In this document: positions 1 to 6,323 of the stretch, one piece after another
Layout: every line of letters begins with the position of its first letter
How positions within the stretch are numbered: position 1 is the first letter of the stretch
Source of the DNA: CAYMDP01 sp964389375
GTDB taxonomy: Bacteria; Bdellovibrionota; Bdellovibrionia; Bdellovibrionales; UBA1609
DNA length: 9,222 bases
Reading direction: 5' to 3'
Assembly: GCA_964389375.1 (NCBI GenBank)
Contig: CAYMDP010000072.1
Location: 1-9,222 of the forward strand
Notes under the pieces: generated by a model
What the model saw: only the letters and a program-made list of their open reading frames with translations
The model's database searches: none
What the model was told of the DNA's origin: nothing
Position numbers and translations under genes: made by a program

Positions 1-680
1 GCTACGGAACGATTCTTGTTTTTCCAGAAGGCGAAGTGAAGGAGCTTGGGGAAGCGCGACCAGATACGACCAATAATCGGATGGAGATGTTGGCCATCAT
101 TAAGGGCTTTCAGGCCCTGCGAAAACAGCCTGGTGATTTGTGGGTCTTAACAGATTCAACTTATGTTATTCGGGGTATTACCCAATGGATCTTTGGCTGG
201 AAGAAACGCTCTTGGACCACTGGCGAGGGCGCCGAAGTGAGCAACAAAGACTACTGGATTCTTCTAGATGAAGAAGTTCGAGAACGAAAAAAAATGGGCT
301 CGATCGAATGGAAGTATCTAAGGGGCCATTCTGGACATCCTGGAAACGAACGCTGTGATGAAATTGCTGTGGCTTTTTCAAAAGGAAAGTACATTCCTTT
401 ATACTCTGGCCCTTTATTAAAGTACCCATATGCCATTCATGATCTTCCCGAAGACCTCTCTTTACCCCCAATGAAGACAGAATATGAGAAAAAACCTGCG
501 GCGCACTCTTACTTAAGTTATGTAAATGGTCAGCTTGAACGGCATCAAACCTGGGCCGAATGTGAAGCCAAGGTCAAAGGCCGAGCCGGGGCCAAGTTTA
601 AAAAATCTAAATCCGCCGAAGACGAACAGGCCATTGTAAAGTCTTGGGGATTAAATCCAGATCTCTTGAAAAAATCTTAA
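1..680 (+). CDS. rnhA: Ribonuclease HI with C-terminal hybrid-binding-like domain (5' end outside window)
   Basis: RNase HI cuts the RNA strand of RNA/DNA hybrids in the cytoplasm, removing R-loops and Okazaki primers. The frame is open from base 3, so the GTG at 36 is an internal Val and not the start. The visible part begins in the first beta strands (YGTILVF), and the first catalytic Asp lies upstream of the window. Counting the GTG codon as residue 1, the other active-site residues are present: E17 in NNRME, D40 in LTDSTY, H98 in GHSGHPGNE and D108 in ERCDE. GITQWIFGWKKRSW (47-60) matches the basic handle region of E. coli RNase HI. About 100 residues follow the usual end of the fold. Residues 158-205 (a YVNG motif, TWAECEAKVKG, GAKFKK, then an acidic helix) resemble the small RNase H1 hybrid-binding domain, normally N-terminal. 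The identity of the catalytic domain is firm; the name of the C-terminal domain is from motif memory. Confidence 0.95.
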   Translation, partial: YGTILVFPEGEVKELGEARPDTTNNRMEMLAIIKGFQALRKQPGDLWVLTDSTYVIRGITQWIFGWKKRSWTTGEGAEVSNKDYWILLDEEVRERKKMGSIEWKYLRGHSGHPGNERCDEIAVAFSKGKYIPLYSGPLLKYPYAIHDLPEDLSLPPMKTEYEKKPAAHSYLSYVNGQLERHQTWAECEAKVKGRAGAKFKKSKSAEDEQAIVKSWGLNPDLLKKS

Positions 681-733
681 GGGGACAGGTCCGATATACG
701 GACGCTGTGCGCCCGTATATCGGACCTGTCCCC
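681..733. repeat. REP/RAYT-like palindrome between two convergent stop codons
   Basis: Bases 681-701 (starting GGGGACAGGTCCG) are perfectly complementary to 713-733, giving a 21-bp stem. The 11-base middle can pair a further 3 bp (703-705 with 709-711) across one mismatch. The left arm also holds its own palindrome, GTCCG-ATATA-CGGAC at 689-703, and the right arm a weaker version (CCG-TATAT-CGG), so one large or two small hairpins are possible. The element begins right after the TAA of the RNase HI gene and ends right before the TAG (minus strand) of the DUF486 gene. GGGGACAG-type palindromes are, as I recall, typical of REP elements mobilised by RAYT (Y1, IS200-like) transposases; none is encoded here. 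There is no T-tract, so it is not a classic intrinsic terminator, though the hairpin may still stop transcription or protect both mRNAs. Confidence 0.8.
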
Positions 734-1081
734 CTAAAGTCCGTCACGGAAAATAAAAAAGACGGCTCCCAAAATACAAAAACTTGCCCACAAAAAATTA
801 AGACTGGGTTTAATTCCCATATAAAAAACCGCAAATCCAGCAAACACCACTAAAGTGATAACCTCTTGAAGGATCTTCAGCTGAGGCAAAGTAAAATACT
901 GAGAGCCGATTCGATTGCCGGGAACCTGAAAACAATATTCAAAAAATGCAATGCCCCAACTGATAAAGATCACAATCCACAAAGGCTTGGTGTTTAGGTT
1001 TTTTAAATGCCCATACCAGGCAAAGGTCATGAAAATATTGGAGATTGTTAGAAGGATTAAAGGGAAAATTGGGTGACTCAT
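734..1081 (-). CDS. DMT-superfamily DUF486 small integral membrane protein
   Basis: A 115-aa protein with four predicted membrane helices (about 5-23, 33-52, 72-90, 94-111). The family fingerprint is clear: SNIFMTFAWYGHLK (14-27), SWGIAFFEYC.QVP.NRIG (41-59) and LPQLKILQEVITL (65-77) match the DUF486 group of the drug/metabolite transporter superfamily. The substrate is unknown for the family. I chose the ATG at 1081 because homologues begin close to the first helix and because a promoter-like pair ends about 35 bases upstream. A TTG at 1102 would add seven residues but has no ribosome-binding site. The Shine-Dalgarno sequence before the ATG is poor (TAGG about 4 bases away). The gene converges on the RNase HI gene, and its TAG abuts the palindrome. 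Confidence 0.85.
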   Translation of the reverse strand: MSHPIFPLILLTISNIFMTFAWYGHLKNLNTKPLWIVIFISWGIAFFEYCFQVPGNRIGSQYFTLPQLKILQEVITLVVFAGFAVFYMGIKPSLNFLWASFCILGAVFFIFRDGL

Positions 1082-1121
1082 CGAGCCTAAGTTTTGGGCC
1101 AAAGCAGGGTTTCGTCAACTG

Positions 1122-1150
1122 ATTATCATTACAGAAATTCACCTTGTCCG
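1122..1150 (-). promoter_or_regulatory. Candidate sigma70-type promoter for the DUF486 gene
   Basis: Read on the minus strand, CGGACA (1150-1145) and GATAAT (1127-1122) are separated by 17 bases and match the -35 and -10 consensus at 4/6 and 5/6 positions. Transcription would start near 1115, giving a leader of roughly 34 bases to the ATG at 1081. Motif match only. Confidence 0.4.
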
Positions 1151-1177
1151 ACCCTTAAGGCTCAGATATAGCCTTAA
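1144..1177 (+). promoter_or_regulatory. Candidate promoter with operator-like inverted repeat upstream of the beta-barrel gene
   Basis: TTGTCC (1144-1149) and TATAGC (1167-1172), 17 bases apart, each match the sigma70 consensus at 4/6 positions and would start transcription near 1179, about 30 bases before the ATG. A perfect 8-bp inverted repeat, TTAAGGCT (1155-1162) and AGCCTTAA (1170-1177) with a 7-base spacer, covers the -10 box. Its size and place fit the operator of a dimeric repressor, but it could also simply be a chance AT-rich palindrome. The -35 box overlaps that of the divergent DUF486 promoter on the other strand, so both genes could be controlled from this point. Confidence 0.35.
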
Positions 1178-1208
1178 CAATAAATACTCACCTCTTCAGG
1201 AGACAAAT

Positions 1209-1799
1209 ATGAAATCCGCGCTTCGGTCCACTTTACTTAAGGCCCTTATAGCCCTGCCGCTAATATTTTCTTTTAGTGGAGCTCCTGCCGCAGCGGACGG
1301 AGTCAATGTACGCGTCGGTGCTCTTGGACTTTTTATCGGGATTCTGGGTGTGGATGTCGATTTTGAATTGGACTCCAATTGGACCGTGGGACCAACTTTG
1401 AGCTTCGGCAGCTTCACGATTAAGGAAGAGTCTTCTACTTTCCTAGAAGACTATAAGGTTTCCTTCTTCCAGGCCGGCCTTCGTGCGAACTGGTTTAAAA
1501 ATGGGGTCTTTACGGACGGGCTTTATATTGGCCCCTCAGCGACCTATACGAATGTTGAATTAAAGACTCGCGATTCTGGAGGCGAAGTTTCTGCAGACGC
1601 TTCAGCCCTATATATCTCGGGCCTTGTTGGCTACGGCTGGTTTTGGGAAAATTTTAATATGATGCTTGGTGGAGGTCTTAGCCTGAGCTTGGGTGATTCA
1701 GATATTACCGTTAGAGAGTCCAACGGGACCACAACATCTGTACGCTCCAACCCAACTGGTGGCCTTGCCTTAGAGTACACCTTGGGATGGGTGTTTTAG
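1209..1799 (+). CDS. Outer-membrane beta-barrel protein (unnamed family)
   Basis: A 196-aa exported protein. Residues 1-29 form a signal peptide (basic start, hydrophobic 12-22, cleavage likely after APAAA). The mature part alternates polar and hydrophobic residues in Gly- and aromatic-rich strands (WTVGPTLSFGSFTI, FQAGLRANWF, LYIGPSATYTNVEL, ALYISGLVGYGWFW, MMLGGGLSLSLGD), and the chain ends in YTLGWVF. A terminal Phe after alternating hydrophobics is the usual signal for the BAM assembly machinery. About 165 mature residues would fit a small barrel of eight or so strands. The start is supported by AGGAGA at 1198-1203, five bases before the ATG. The next gene starts one base after the stop, so the two are surely co-translated. 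Function is unknown; small barrels of this kind serve as porins, adhesins or envelope-stability proteins. Confidence 0.75.
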   Translation: MKSALRSTLLKALIALPLIFSFSGAPAAADGVNVRVGALGLFIGILGVDVDFELDSNWTVGPTLSFGSFTIKEESSTFLEDYKVSFFQAGLRANWFKNGVFTDGLYIGPSATYTNVELKTRDSGGEVSADASALYISGLVGYGWFWENFNMMLGGGLSLSLGDSDITVRESNGTTTSVRSNPTGGLALEYTLGWVF

Positions 1800-1800
1800 G

Positions 1801-2313
1801 ATGAAGCAAAAGTTTCCTTATTTAATTTCGATCTTAAGTGTTTTGGGCGGAGTTTTTATTTCCATCCTTTTCGGACTTGATGAGGATATTTTTAAGAAAC
1901 GAATTGAAGAGGGTTTGAATAAAAATGTTCAGATCCAAAGCATCGCAGACCTTGGTGAGCGTGAAAAAGTTTTTAAAGCAGAGAAAGATAAAAACTGGCG
2001 TTATTATCAACGTTATCACTTTCATGCCAATGGAATTGCGGCTTTATCCTTGGTCTTTTTATTTTTACTAGCTTTTCTTCAAACCCGGCCACTTGAAAAA
2101 CTGATCTGTGCCTACTCGATCAGTATTGGTGGATTTCTTTATCCCTTCGTTTGGTTTTTTTCTGCGATCTATGGTCCAGAGTGGGGACGAGAGACCGCCA
2201 AAGAGACCTTCGCGATATTTGGTTACATGGGCGGAGTCTTTTTTGTTGGAGCTTTTTATCTCTTTTATCTGGTCATTCAAAATCCCTTTAAAGAGCCTTT
2301 AAACAAAGCCTAG
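1801..2313 (+). CDS. Hypothetical four-helix inner-membrane protein
   Basis: A 170-aa protein of a family I do not recognise. Predicted helices lie at about 6-24, 75-93, 100-122 and 140-160. Between the first and second is a charged, Lys/Glu-rich stretch (27-66) that may form a helix outside the membrane. It is followed by the aromatic and His-rich segment WRYYQRYHFHANG (66-78) entering helix 2; the two His could in principle bind a metal or haem, but nothing else supports that. The ATG lies one base after the TAG of the beta-barrel gene, with no good Shine-Dalgarno sequence, so translation probably depends on the upstream gene. That coupling suggests a shared envelope job. A T6 run (2314-2319) follows the stop, with a weak AT-rich hairpin just before it. 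Confidence 0.7.
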   Translation: MKQKFPYLISILSVLGGVFISILFGLDEDIFKKRIEEGLNKNVQIQSIADLGEREKVFKAEKDKNWRYYQRYHFHANGIAALSLVFLFLLAFLQTRPLEKLICAYSISIGGFLYPFVWFFSAIYGPEWGRETAKETFAIFGYMGGVFFVGAFYLFYLVIQNPFKEPLNKA

Positions 2314-2540
2314 TTTTTTGGATTCGAAATCTCCCCCTATTAGCTAAAAGTCCAGCGAGAGCCTCGGCTAATTTAAAATGAATGTCTATTCACTCAACGA
2401 GACGGAATGTGTGGACGAAGGTCCATAGAGATGGAGCTATCCGAGTTTTGTGAAGCATTCGACATTCTCTCCCCGGACCAAGCTCCAATTCGCTCTGAAT
2501 CAAATGTGACAGCGCTTAAGCTCTGATATCCTTTAAGTCT
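2314..2540 (+). other. 227-bp intergenic region with possible structured leader and tiny ORF
   Basis: No known RNA family was recognised. A -10-like TAAAAT (2374-2379) has no convincing -35 partner. If it is used, the lipoprotein mRNA would have a leader of about 155 bases. That leader holds several complementary segments: GGAC/GTCC (2413-2416 with 2421-2424, a tight hairpin), GAATGT/ACATTC (2405-2410 with 2462-2467), GGTCC/GGACC (2420-2424 with 2475-2479) and TGGAGCT/AGCTCCA (2432-2438 with 2481-2487). The last two pairs cross each other, as in a pseudoknot. An ORF from ATG 2431 (or ATG 2407) to TGA 2524-2526 would encode 31 (or 39) residues beginning MELSEFCEAFDIL, ending 14 bases before the lipoprotein ATG. 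It has no good ribosome-binding site. Either reading may be chance. Confidence 0.25.
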
Positions 2541-3971
2541 ATGAACTCACTATTTTCTGCCAGAATTCTAAGCCTGATTTTTTTAGCGATCGCAGTAGGT
2601 TGTAGCTCTGGCTCGGGTTCACCGGGCGCAGCCGGCGGCAGCCAGGATGAGTCCACAGACGAGGGGCAAGACCAAAAACTTCCCATTTCTGCAACTGAAG
2701 TTGAACTCCCCTCGGACGGCACTTATGGTTTGGGATCAACCTTAGAGTTTCATGTTGTTTTTCCACAAAATCTTACAGTGACTGGCGGGCCCCGATTGAT
2801 CCTGACCTTGGATTCTGGATTGGCCTATGCAAATTACTCAAGTGGATCCGGAACCACTCGCTTAACATTCCAGTATCAAGTTGCTGCTGGGGATCTTGCA
2901 CAAAATGGAATTCAAGTTTTCCCAAACATTGATCTTAACAGCGGAGAATTGATTGCGGGACCCGAATGGGAGCTTTCTCTAAATTTAGAAGATGCAATCG
3001 GTGAAACTCAAAATATTTTAATCGAAACCTCATTTTCAGCACCTGCCCAGGTCTCTGGGCTTACAATTGCGCCAAGCGCAAACACCGATTCTTTGTCCTT
3101 GGCCTGGCCAAAACCCAGTAGTCCAGATCGGGCCATCACTCATTATCTTGTTCAATATCGCCTCGCGGGTGTCGGAGTCTGGAACTCATCTGTGGCTTTA
3201 CAAAACTTTGTCAGCATCGCAAGCCTTGTTCCGGGTCAATCCTACGAATTCCGTGTCGCTGCAAGCAACGGCCTGAATGGGCCTTACTCTGAAATCCAGT
3301 CTGGAGAGATTTTTAACATTATGAGTTTTTCTCCAATTGTCTGGCTCGACTCAGCGGATCCCAATGGCAACGGCCAACTTCCTGCAGATCAATCTCGTCT
3401 TGGCCTTTGGGTCGACAAAACGGGATCTGCAGAAAATGCAATTGAACCCGACCCGAATAGACAACCTTTGTTTCAGGCTTCTATTCAAAATGGGCTTCCC
3501 GCAATACGCTTTGAAAATCTGGACCGCGGTCTTCAAGGACAATTTGTTCGGCAAAATGGAACACACCTGACCCTGTTTATTGTCGGACAATACGATTCCG
3601 ATTTTACGGACCGCTGTATGTTTGAGTTTTTGGGACCAAATAATGCGCGAGCCTTTTTTATTGATCGACGGTACGCAGGAAATACCTTTTACAACCCTCC
3701 GCTCACAAAAGGTCAGTTTAATTTGTGGAGAATTCAGAATTCAGGTCCGTCCTCAACCGTGACTGAGAATCGAAATCAAGTTCTTTACTCTGGGACTAAC
3801 GATTTTAATACAAACTTTGTAGGCACTGGACACTATTCTCTTGGCGACGACAGTACAGGGGACAATCGCATGACCGGATTTATCGGCGAAATATTAATTT
3901 TTGATAGTCAGCTTTCGGCAGAAGATGTCGCCAAAATTGAAACTTACCTAAGCTCTAAATGGGGACTTTAA
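2541..3971 (+). CDS. Surface lipoprotein with beta-sandwich, FN3 and LamG-like domains
   Basis: A 476-aa lipoprotein. The N-terminus has a lipoprotein signal peptide ending in AVGC, with lipidation predicted at C21. Position +2 is Ser, not Asp, which favours sorting to the outer membrane. A flexible Ser/Gly then Asp/Glu/Gln-rich linker runs to about 48. Residues 50-165 form a beta-rich domain (YGLGSTLEFHVVF, VTGGPRLILTL, YSSGSGTTRLTFQY, AAGDLAQNGI) of the type repeated in large bacterial adhesins, here in one copy. Residues 168-258 are a fibronectin type III domain (SLAWPKPSS, ITHYLVQYR, LVPGQSYEFRVAASN). Residues 263-476 resemble a LamG/concanavalin-like jelly roll, ending in IGEILIFDSQLS and IETYLSSKWGL, a common ending of such domains. 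No catalytic residues were recognised, so binding to polysaccharide or protein on a surface is the likeliest job. The Shine-Dalgarno sequence is weak. It stands alone in its transcription unit. Confidence 0.85.
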   Translation: MNSLFSARILSLIFLAIAVGCSSGSGSPGAAGGSQDESTDEGQDQKLPISATEVELPSDGTYGLGSTLEFHVVFPQNLTVTGGPRLILTLDSGLAYANYSSGSGTTRLTFQYQVAAGDLAQNGIQVFPNIDLNSGELIAGPEWELSLNLEDAIGETQNILIETSFSAPAQVSGLTIAPSANTDSLSLAWPKPSSPDRAITHYLVQYRLAGVGVWNSSVALQNFVSIASLVPGQSYEFRVAASNGLNGPYSEIQSGEIFNIMSFSPIVWLDSADPNGNGQLPADQSRLGLWVDKTGSAENAIEPDPNRQPLFQASIQNGLPAIRFENLDRGLQGQFVRQNGTHLTLFIVGQYDSDFTDRCMFEFLGPNNARAFFIDRRYAGNTFYNPPLTKGQFNLWRIQNSGPSSTVTENRNQVLYSGTNDFNTNFVGTGHYSLGDDSTGDNRMTGFIGEILIFDSQLSAEDVAKIETYLSSKWGL

Positions 3972-3999
3972 GCCAAACCGGATGGCCAAAATTTATTAT

Positions 4000-4761
4000 C
4001 TAGTTTTTTAGACGATATCCGGTTTTAAAAATCCATCCGATAATACCAAGGCAAAGTACTAAAAAGACCGCAATCATACTTAGACTGACTCCAAGGCTGA
4101 CGTCTGAGACCTCATAAAAACTCCACCGAAATCCACTGATTAAATAAACTACTGGGTTCAGCATCGAAAGCTGTTGCCAGAAGTCCGGAAGCATTTTTAT
4201 GGAATAAAAACTTCCGCCTAAAAATGCGAGGGGCGTGATGATCAACAAGGGAATAATCTGAAGCTGTTCAAAACCATCCGCCCAGATCCCTATGATAAAA
4301 CCAAACAAACTAAAGGTCACAGCAGTCAGAAGTAAAAAAAGCAGCATCAAAAAAGGATGCCGAATTTCGACGTCCACAAAGAAATGAGCGGTGGCCAGAA
4401 TAATTGTTCCAACAATTAAGGATTTCGTTGCGGCAGCCCCAACATATCCTACGACAATTTCAATGTATGAAATCGGAGCAGAAAGAATCTCGTAGATTGT
4501 GCCTGAAAATCTTGGAAAATAGATCCCAAAAGACGCGTTCGCCACACTTTGAGTTAAAACGGAAAGCATAATCAAGCCCGGGACAATAAATGACCCGTAA
4601 CTGATTCCCTCGATCTCTCGAATCTGAGTACCAATCGCCGAACCAAATACCACAAAGTAAAGACTTGTTGATAAGACGGGAGAGGCAATGCTTTGGCCGA
4701 TTGTGCGCCAAGTTCGGGACATTTCAAATTTGTAAATGGCTCTGATTGCACGAAGATTCAT
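4000..4761 (-). CDS. ABC-2 type transporter permease (YadH-like)
   Basis: A 253-aa inner-membrane permease, full length for the ABC-2 family, with about six helices. The family signs are the amphipathic start (IRAIYKFEMSRTWRT), LSAPISYIEIVVGYVGAAA (93-111), the conserved stretch LLIITPLAFLGGSFYSIKMLP in the second half, and LNPVVYLISGFRWSFYE before the last helix. This combination is closest to the YadH/NodJ-like exporters. It forms the membrane part of an exporter with the ATPase encoded just upstream. The two genes overlap by four bases (ATGA, 4758-4761), which implies translational coupling and equal amounts of the two subunits. The substrate cannot be read from the sequence; lipids, polysaccharides and drugs are known for the wider family. 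The stop lies 28 bp from the convergent lipoprotein stop. Confidence 0.9.
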   Translation of the reverse strand: MNLRAIRAIYKFEMSRTWRTIGQSIASPVLSTSLYFVVFGSAIGTQIREIEGISYGSFIVPGLIMLSVLTQSVANASFGIYFPRFSGTIYEILSAPISYIEIVVGYVGAAATKSLIVGTIILATAHFFVDVEIRHPFLMLLFLLLTAVTFSLFGFIIGIWADGFEQLQIIPLLIITPLAFLGGSFYSIKMLPDFWQQLSMLNPVVYLISGFRWSFYEVSDVSLGVSLSMIAVFLVLCLGIIGWIFKTGYRLKN

Positions 4762-5681
4762 GATCTTTTCACCAACTGGACAAAAATGTCCTCTAAAGAA
4801 CTTTGTTTTGTATTAAGATCCTTGTAAGCCAAGCCTTCCAACTTTAGACAATCAAGCAGATCCGCAATTCCGTTGTCACCTTTTGTAGTTTCGAAACAAT
4901 AGACCAAGCGATAGCCTTCAGCTTCGATCTTAAGTCCATAGGACTTCAGCTTCTCAGGGACCTGGGTCAAAGGCTGCTGAAGGTCTAAAGTCAGCTCCTT
5001 CATCCCAAGCTTCTTCATCAAATCTTTTTTGTTCTCTACAAGAATAATTTCGCCCTTATTAATCACACCGATTCGATCCGCCATCTCTTCGGCCTCATCA
5101 ATGTAGTGGGTAGTTAAGATCACAGTCACACCGGATTCTCTTAAAGCGTGAACCTGTTTCCACATATCTTGGCGCAATTCTACATCCACACCAGCCGTGG
5201 GCTCATCTAGAAAAAGAATTTGAGGTTCGTGGGATAAGGCTTTTGCGATCATCACTCTGCGCTTCATGCCCCCGGATAAGGTCCTCAGTCGATTATCTTT
5301 TTTGTCCCATAGGGAAAGATCCTTTAAAATTTTTTCGATGTAGTCCGAATTCGGAGCCTTTCCAAAGAGGCCCCTGCTAAATGTCACGGTCGCAAGAACT
5401 GTTTCAAAGGCATCCGTCGTCAACTCTTGCGGCACTAGTCCGATGAGCGAACGCGCCTCTTTAAAATTGTCGATGATGTCGAATTCATTGACTAATATCT
5501 TTCCGGCACTGGGGTTTATAATTCCGCAAATCGCCCCAATCAGAGTGGTCTTTCCCGCTCCATTGGGACCAAGAAGCGCAAAAATCTCTCCCTGTTTAAT
5601 ATTCAAATTGATATTTTTGAGAGCCTGAAAACCATCTTTGTAGACCTTGTTCAGACCCTGAATAGAAATCGCGTGTTTCAT
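4758..5681 (-). CDS. ABC transporter ATP-binding protein (YadG-like)
   Basis: A 307-aa ATPase that drives the adjacent ABC-2 permease from the cytoplasmic side. All nucleotide-binding motifs are intact: Walker A GPNGAGKTT (38-46), Q-loop Q85 in LVPQE, signature LSGGMKRR (135-142), Walker B ILFLDE (155-160), D-loop AGVD (163-166) and the switch His H192 in LTTHY. About 75 residues follow the core ATPase, a C-terminal region typical of the DrrA/YadG group, ending in SLEDIFVQLV. The start ATG is five bases after the stop of the YceI-like gene, and its ribosome-binding site (AAAGAAG) lies inside the last codons of that gene, so the three genes form one operon. Nothing looks truncated. Confidence 0.95.
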   Translation of the reverse strand: MKHAISIQGLNKVYKDGFQALKNINLNIKQGEIFALLGPNGAGKTTLIGAICGIINPSAGKILVNEFDIIDNFKEARSLIGLVPQELTTDAFETVLATVTFSRGLFGKAPNSDYIEKILKDLSLWDKKDNRLRTLSGGMKRRVMIAKALSHEPQILFLDEPTAGVDVELRQDMWKQVHALRESGVTVILTTHYIDEAEEMADRIGVINKGEIILVENKKDLMKKLGMKELTLDLQQPLTQVPEKLKSYGLKIEAEGYRLVYCFETTKGDNGIADLLDCLKLEGLAYKDLNTKQSSLEDIFVQLVKRS

Positions 5682-5686
5682 TTAAT

Positions 5687-6277
5687 TTACTTCTTTGAAC
5701 AGTCTTCAACAATTTCAGAAGAAAGGCTAAGATCGACTGTGGACCAAGTTTTCAGAACTCCGTCCGGACCTACGTGAAGATCTTTGCACAACTGATTTAG
5801 GGCGGCCAAGGCCGAATTTAACTTAAAATCCAAAATATCAATTTCGGCTTTTGCTGTATATTTCAATCCATCCACTCGAACCTGAAACGGAACCGACCGA
5901 CTGACCCCGTTCATAGTCATCCGCACAAGCATTTTGTCCTCTTTATAACTGATCACTCGTCCCTTAATCTTTGAGTTTTTAAAAAGATTAAAAAAGCCCT
6001 TCGTCAAATTGATGTCTCGCGCTGGATCACCTGAATCAAACTTAAGGGCATCAATATCGACCTGAACACTTTTAACTAGAGCTTGAACAGACTTGGCATT
6101 GGATCTGGTGTTAACCTTGACCTCTTTAAAAGTTCCCGTTGCGCCGGCTTTCTCGGTAAACTTATAACCGGTCCATTTTACCTCAGTCGAATCTGGCTTT
6201 AATGTGTACAGACATTTTTTTGCAAAAGCGGATTGAGAAATAAGTGTCAAAAAAAGAGCCGTGATGATTGTTTTCAT
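5687..6277 (-). CDS. Secreted YceI-like lipid-binding protein
   Basis: A 196-aa periplasmic protein. Residues 1-19 are a signal peptide with cleavage after SAFA. The mature chain follows the YceI plan: a first strand with STEVKWTGYKF (30-40), a charged strand (TFKEVKVNT), VSVQVDIDAL-like strand at about 68-78, then DPARDINLTKGFFN (84-97), the equivalent of the conserved loop that ends in FF in YceI, and a late strand KAEIDILDFKLN. YceI proteins are lipocalin-like beta barrels that bind polyisoprenoids or similar lipids; some belong to quinone or stress pathways. Three Cys remain in the mature protein (C22, C164, C193), enough for one disulfide. It is the first gene of the unit with the ABC exporter, so it may pass a hydrophobic compound to or from that transporter; that is inference. 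The Shine-Dalgarno sequence is weak and no clear promoter was found in the 46-bp gap before it. Confidence 0.85.
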   Translation of the reverse strand: MKTIITALFLTLISQSAFAKKCLYTLKPDSTEVKWTGYKFTEKAGATGTFKEVKVNTRSNAKSVQALVKSVQVDIDALKFDSGDPARDINLTKGFFNLFKNSKIKGRVISYKEDKMLVRMTMNGVSRSVPFQVRVDGLKYTAKAEIDILDFKLNSALAALNQLCKDLHVGPDGVLKTWSTVDLSLSSEIVEDCSKK

Positions 6278-6323
6278 ACTCGAAAGACTAACACGCTCAA
6301 GACCCGAGGGAAAAGGGCTTTTC

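Noticed and set aside
36..38. GTG at 36 as the start of the RNase HI gene
   Set aside because: The frame is open to the window edge and the upstream codons encode the conserved GTILVF strand of RNase HI, so the codon is internal.
178..471. Minus-strand ORFs inside the RNase HI gene, and similar ORFs opposite or within other genes (for example 3067-3276, 3351-3590, 6852-7175, 8461-8676)
   Set aside because: They lie within strongly supported genes, have no domain signal, and look like shadows of coding sequence in other frames.
1082..1102. TTG start at 1102 for the DUF486 protein
   Set aside because: No ribosome-binding site, and the extra seven residues do not fit the family start. It remains possible.
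2287..2319. Hairpin TTTAAAG-AGC-CTTTAAA followed by T6 as a terminator after the four-helix protein
   Set aside because: The stem is mostly A/T and the T-run is 10 bases away, too far for an intrinsic terminator.
3975..4025. Inverted repeat AAACCGGAT / ATCCGGTTT between the convergent lipoprotein and permease genes, as a terminator
   Set aside because: A 9-bp stem with a 33-base loop is unlikely to terminate transcription, and the right arm lies inside the permease coding region.
6310..6323. Palindrome GAAAAGGGCTTTTC after the DUF1543 stop as a terminator
   Set aside because: The loop would be only two bases, the stem is A/T-rich, and no T-tract follows on the minus strand.
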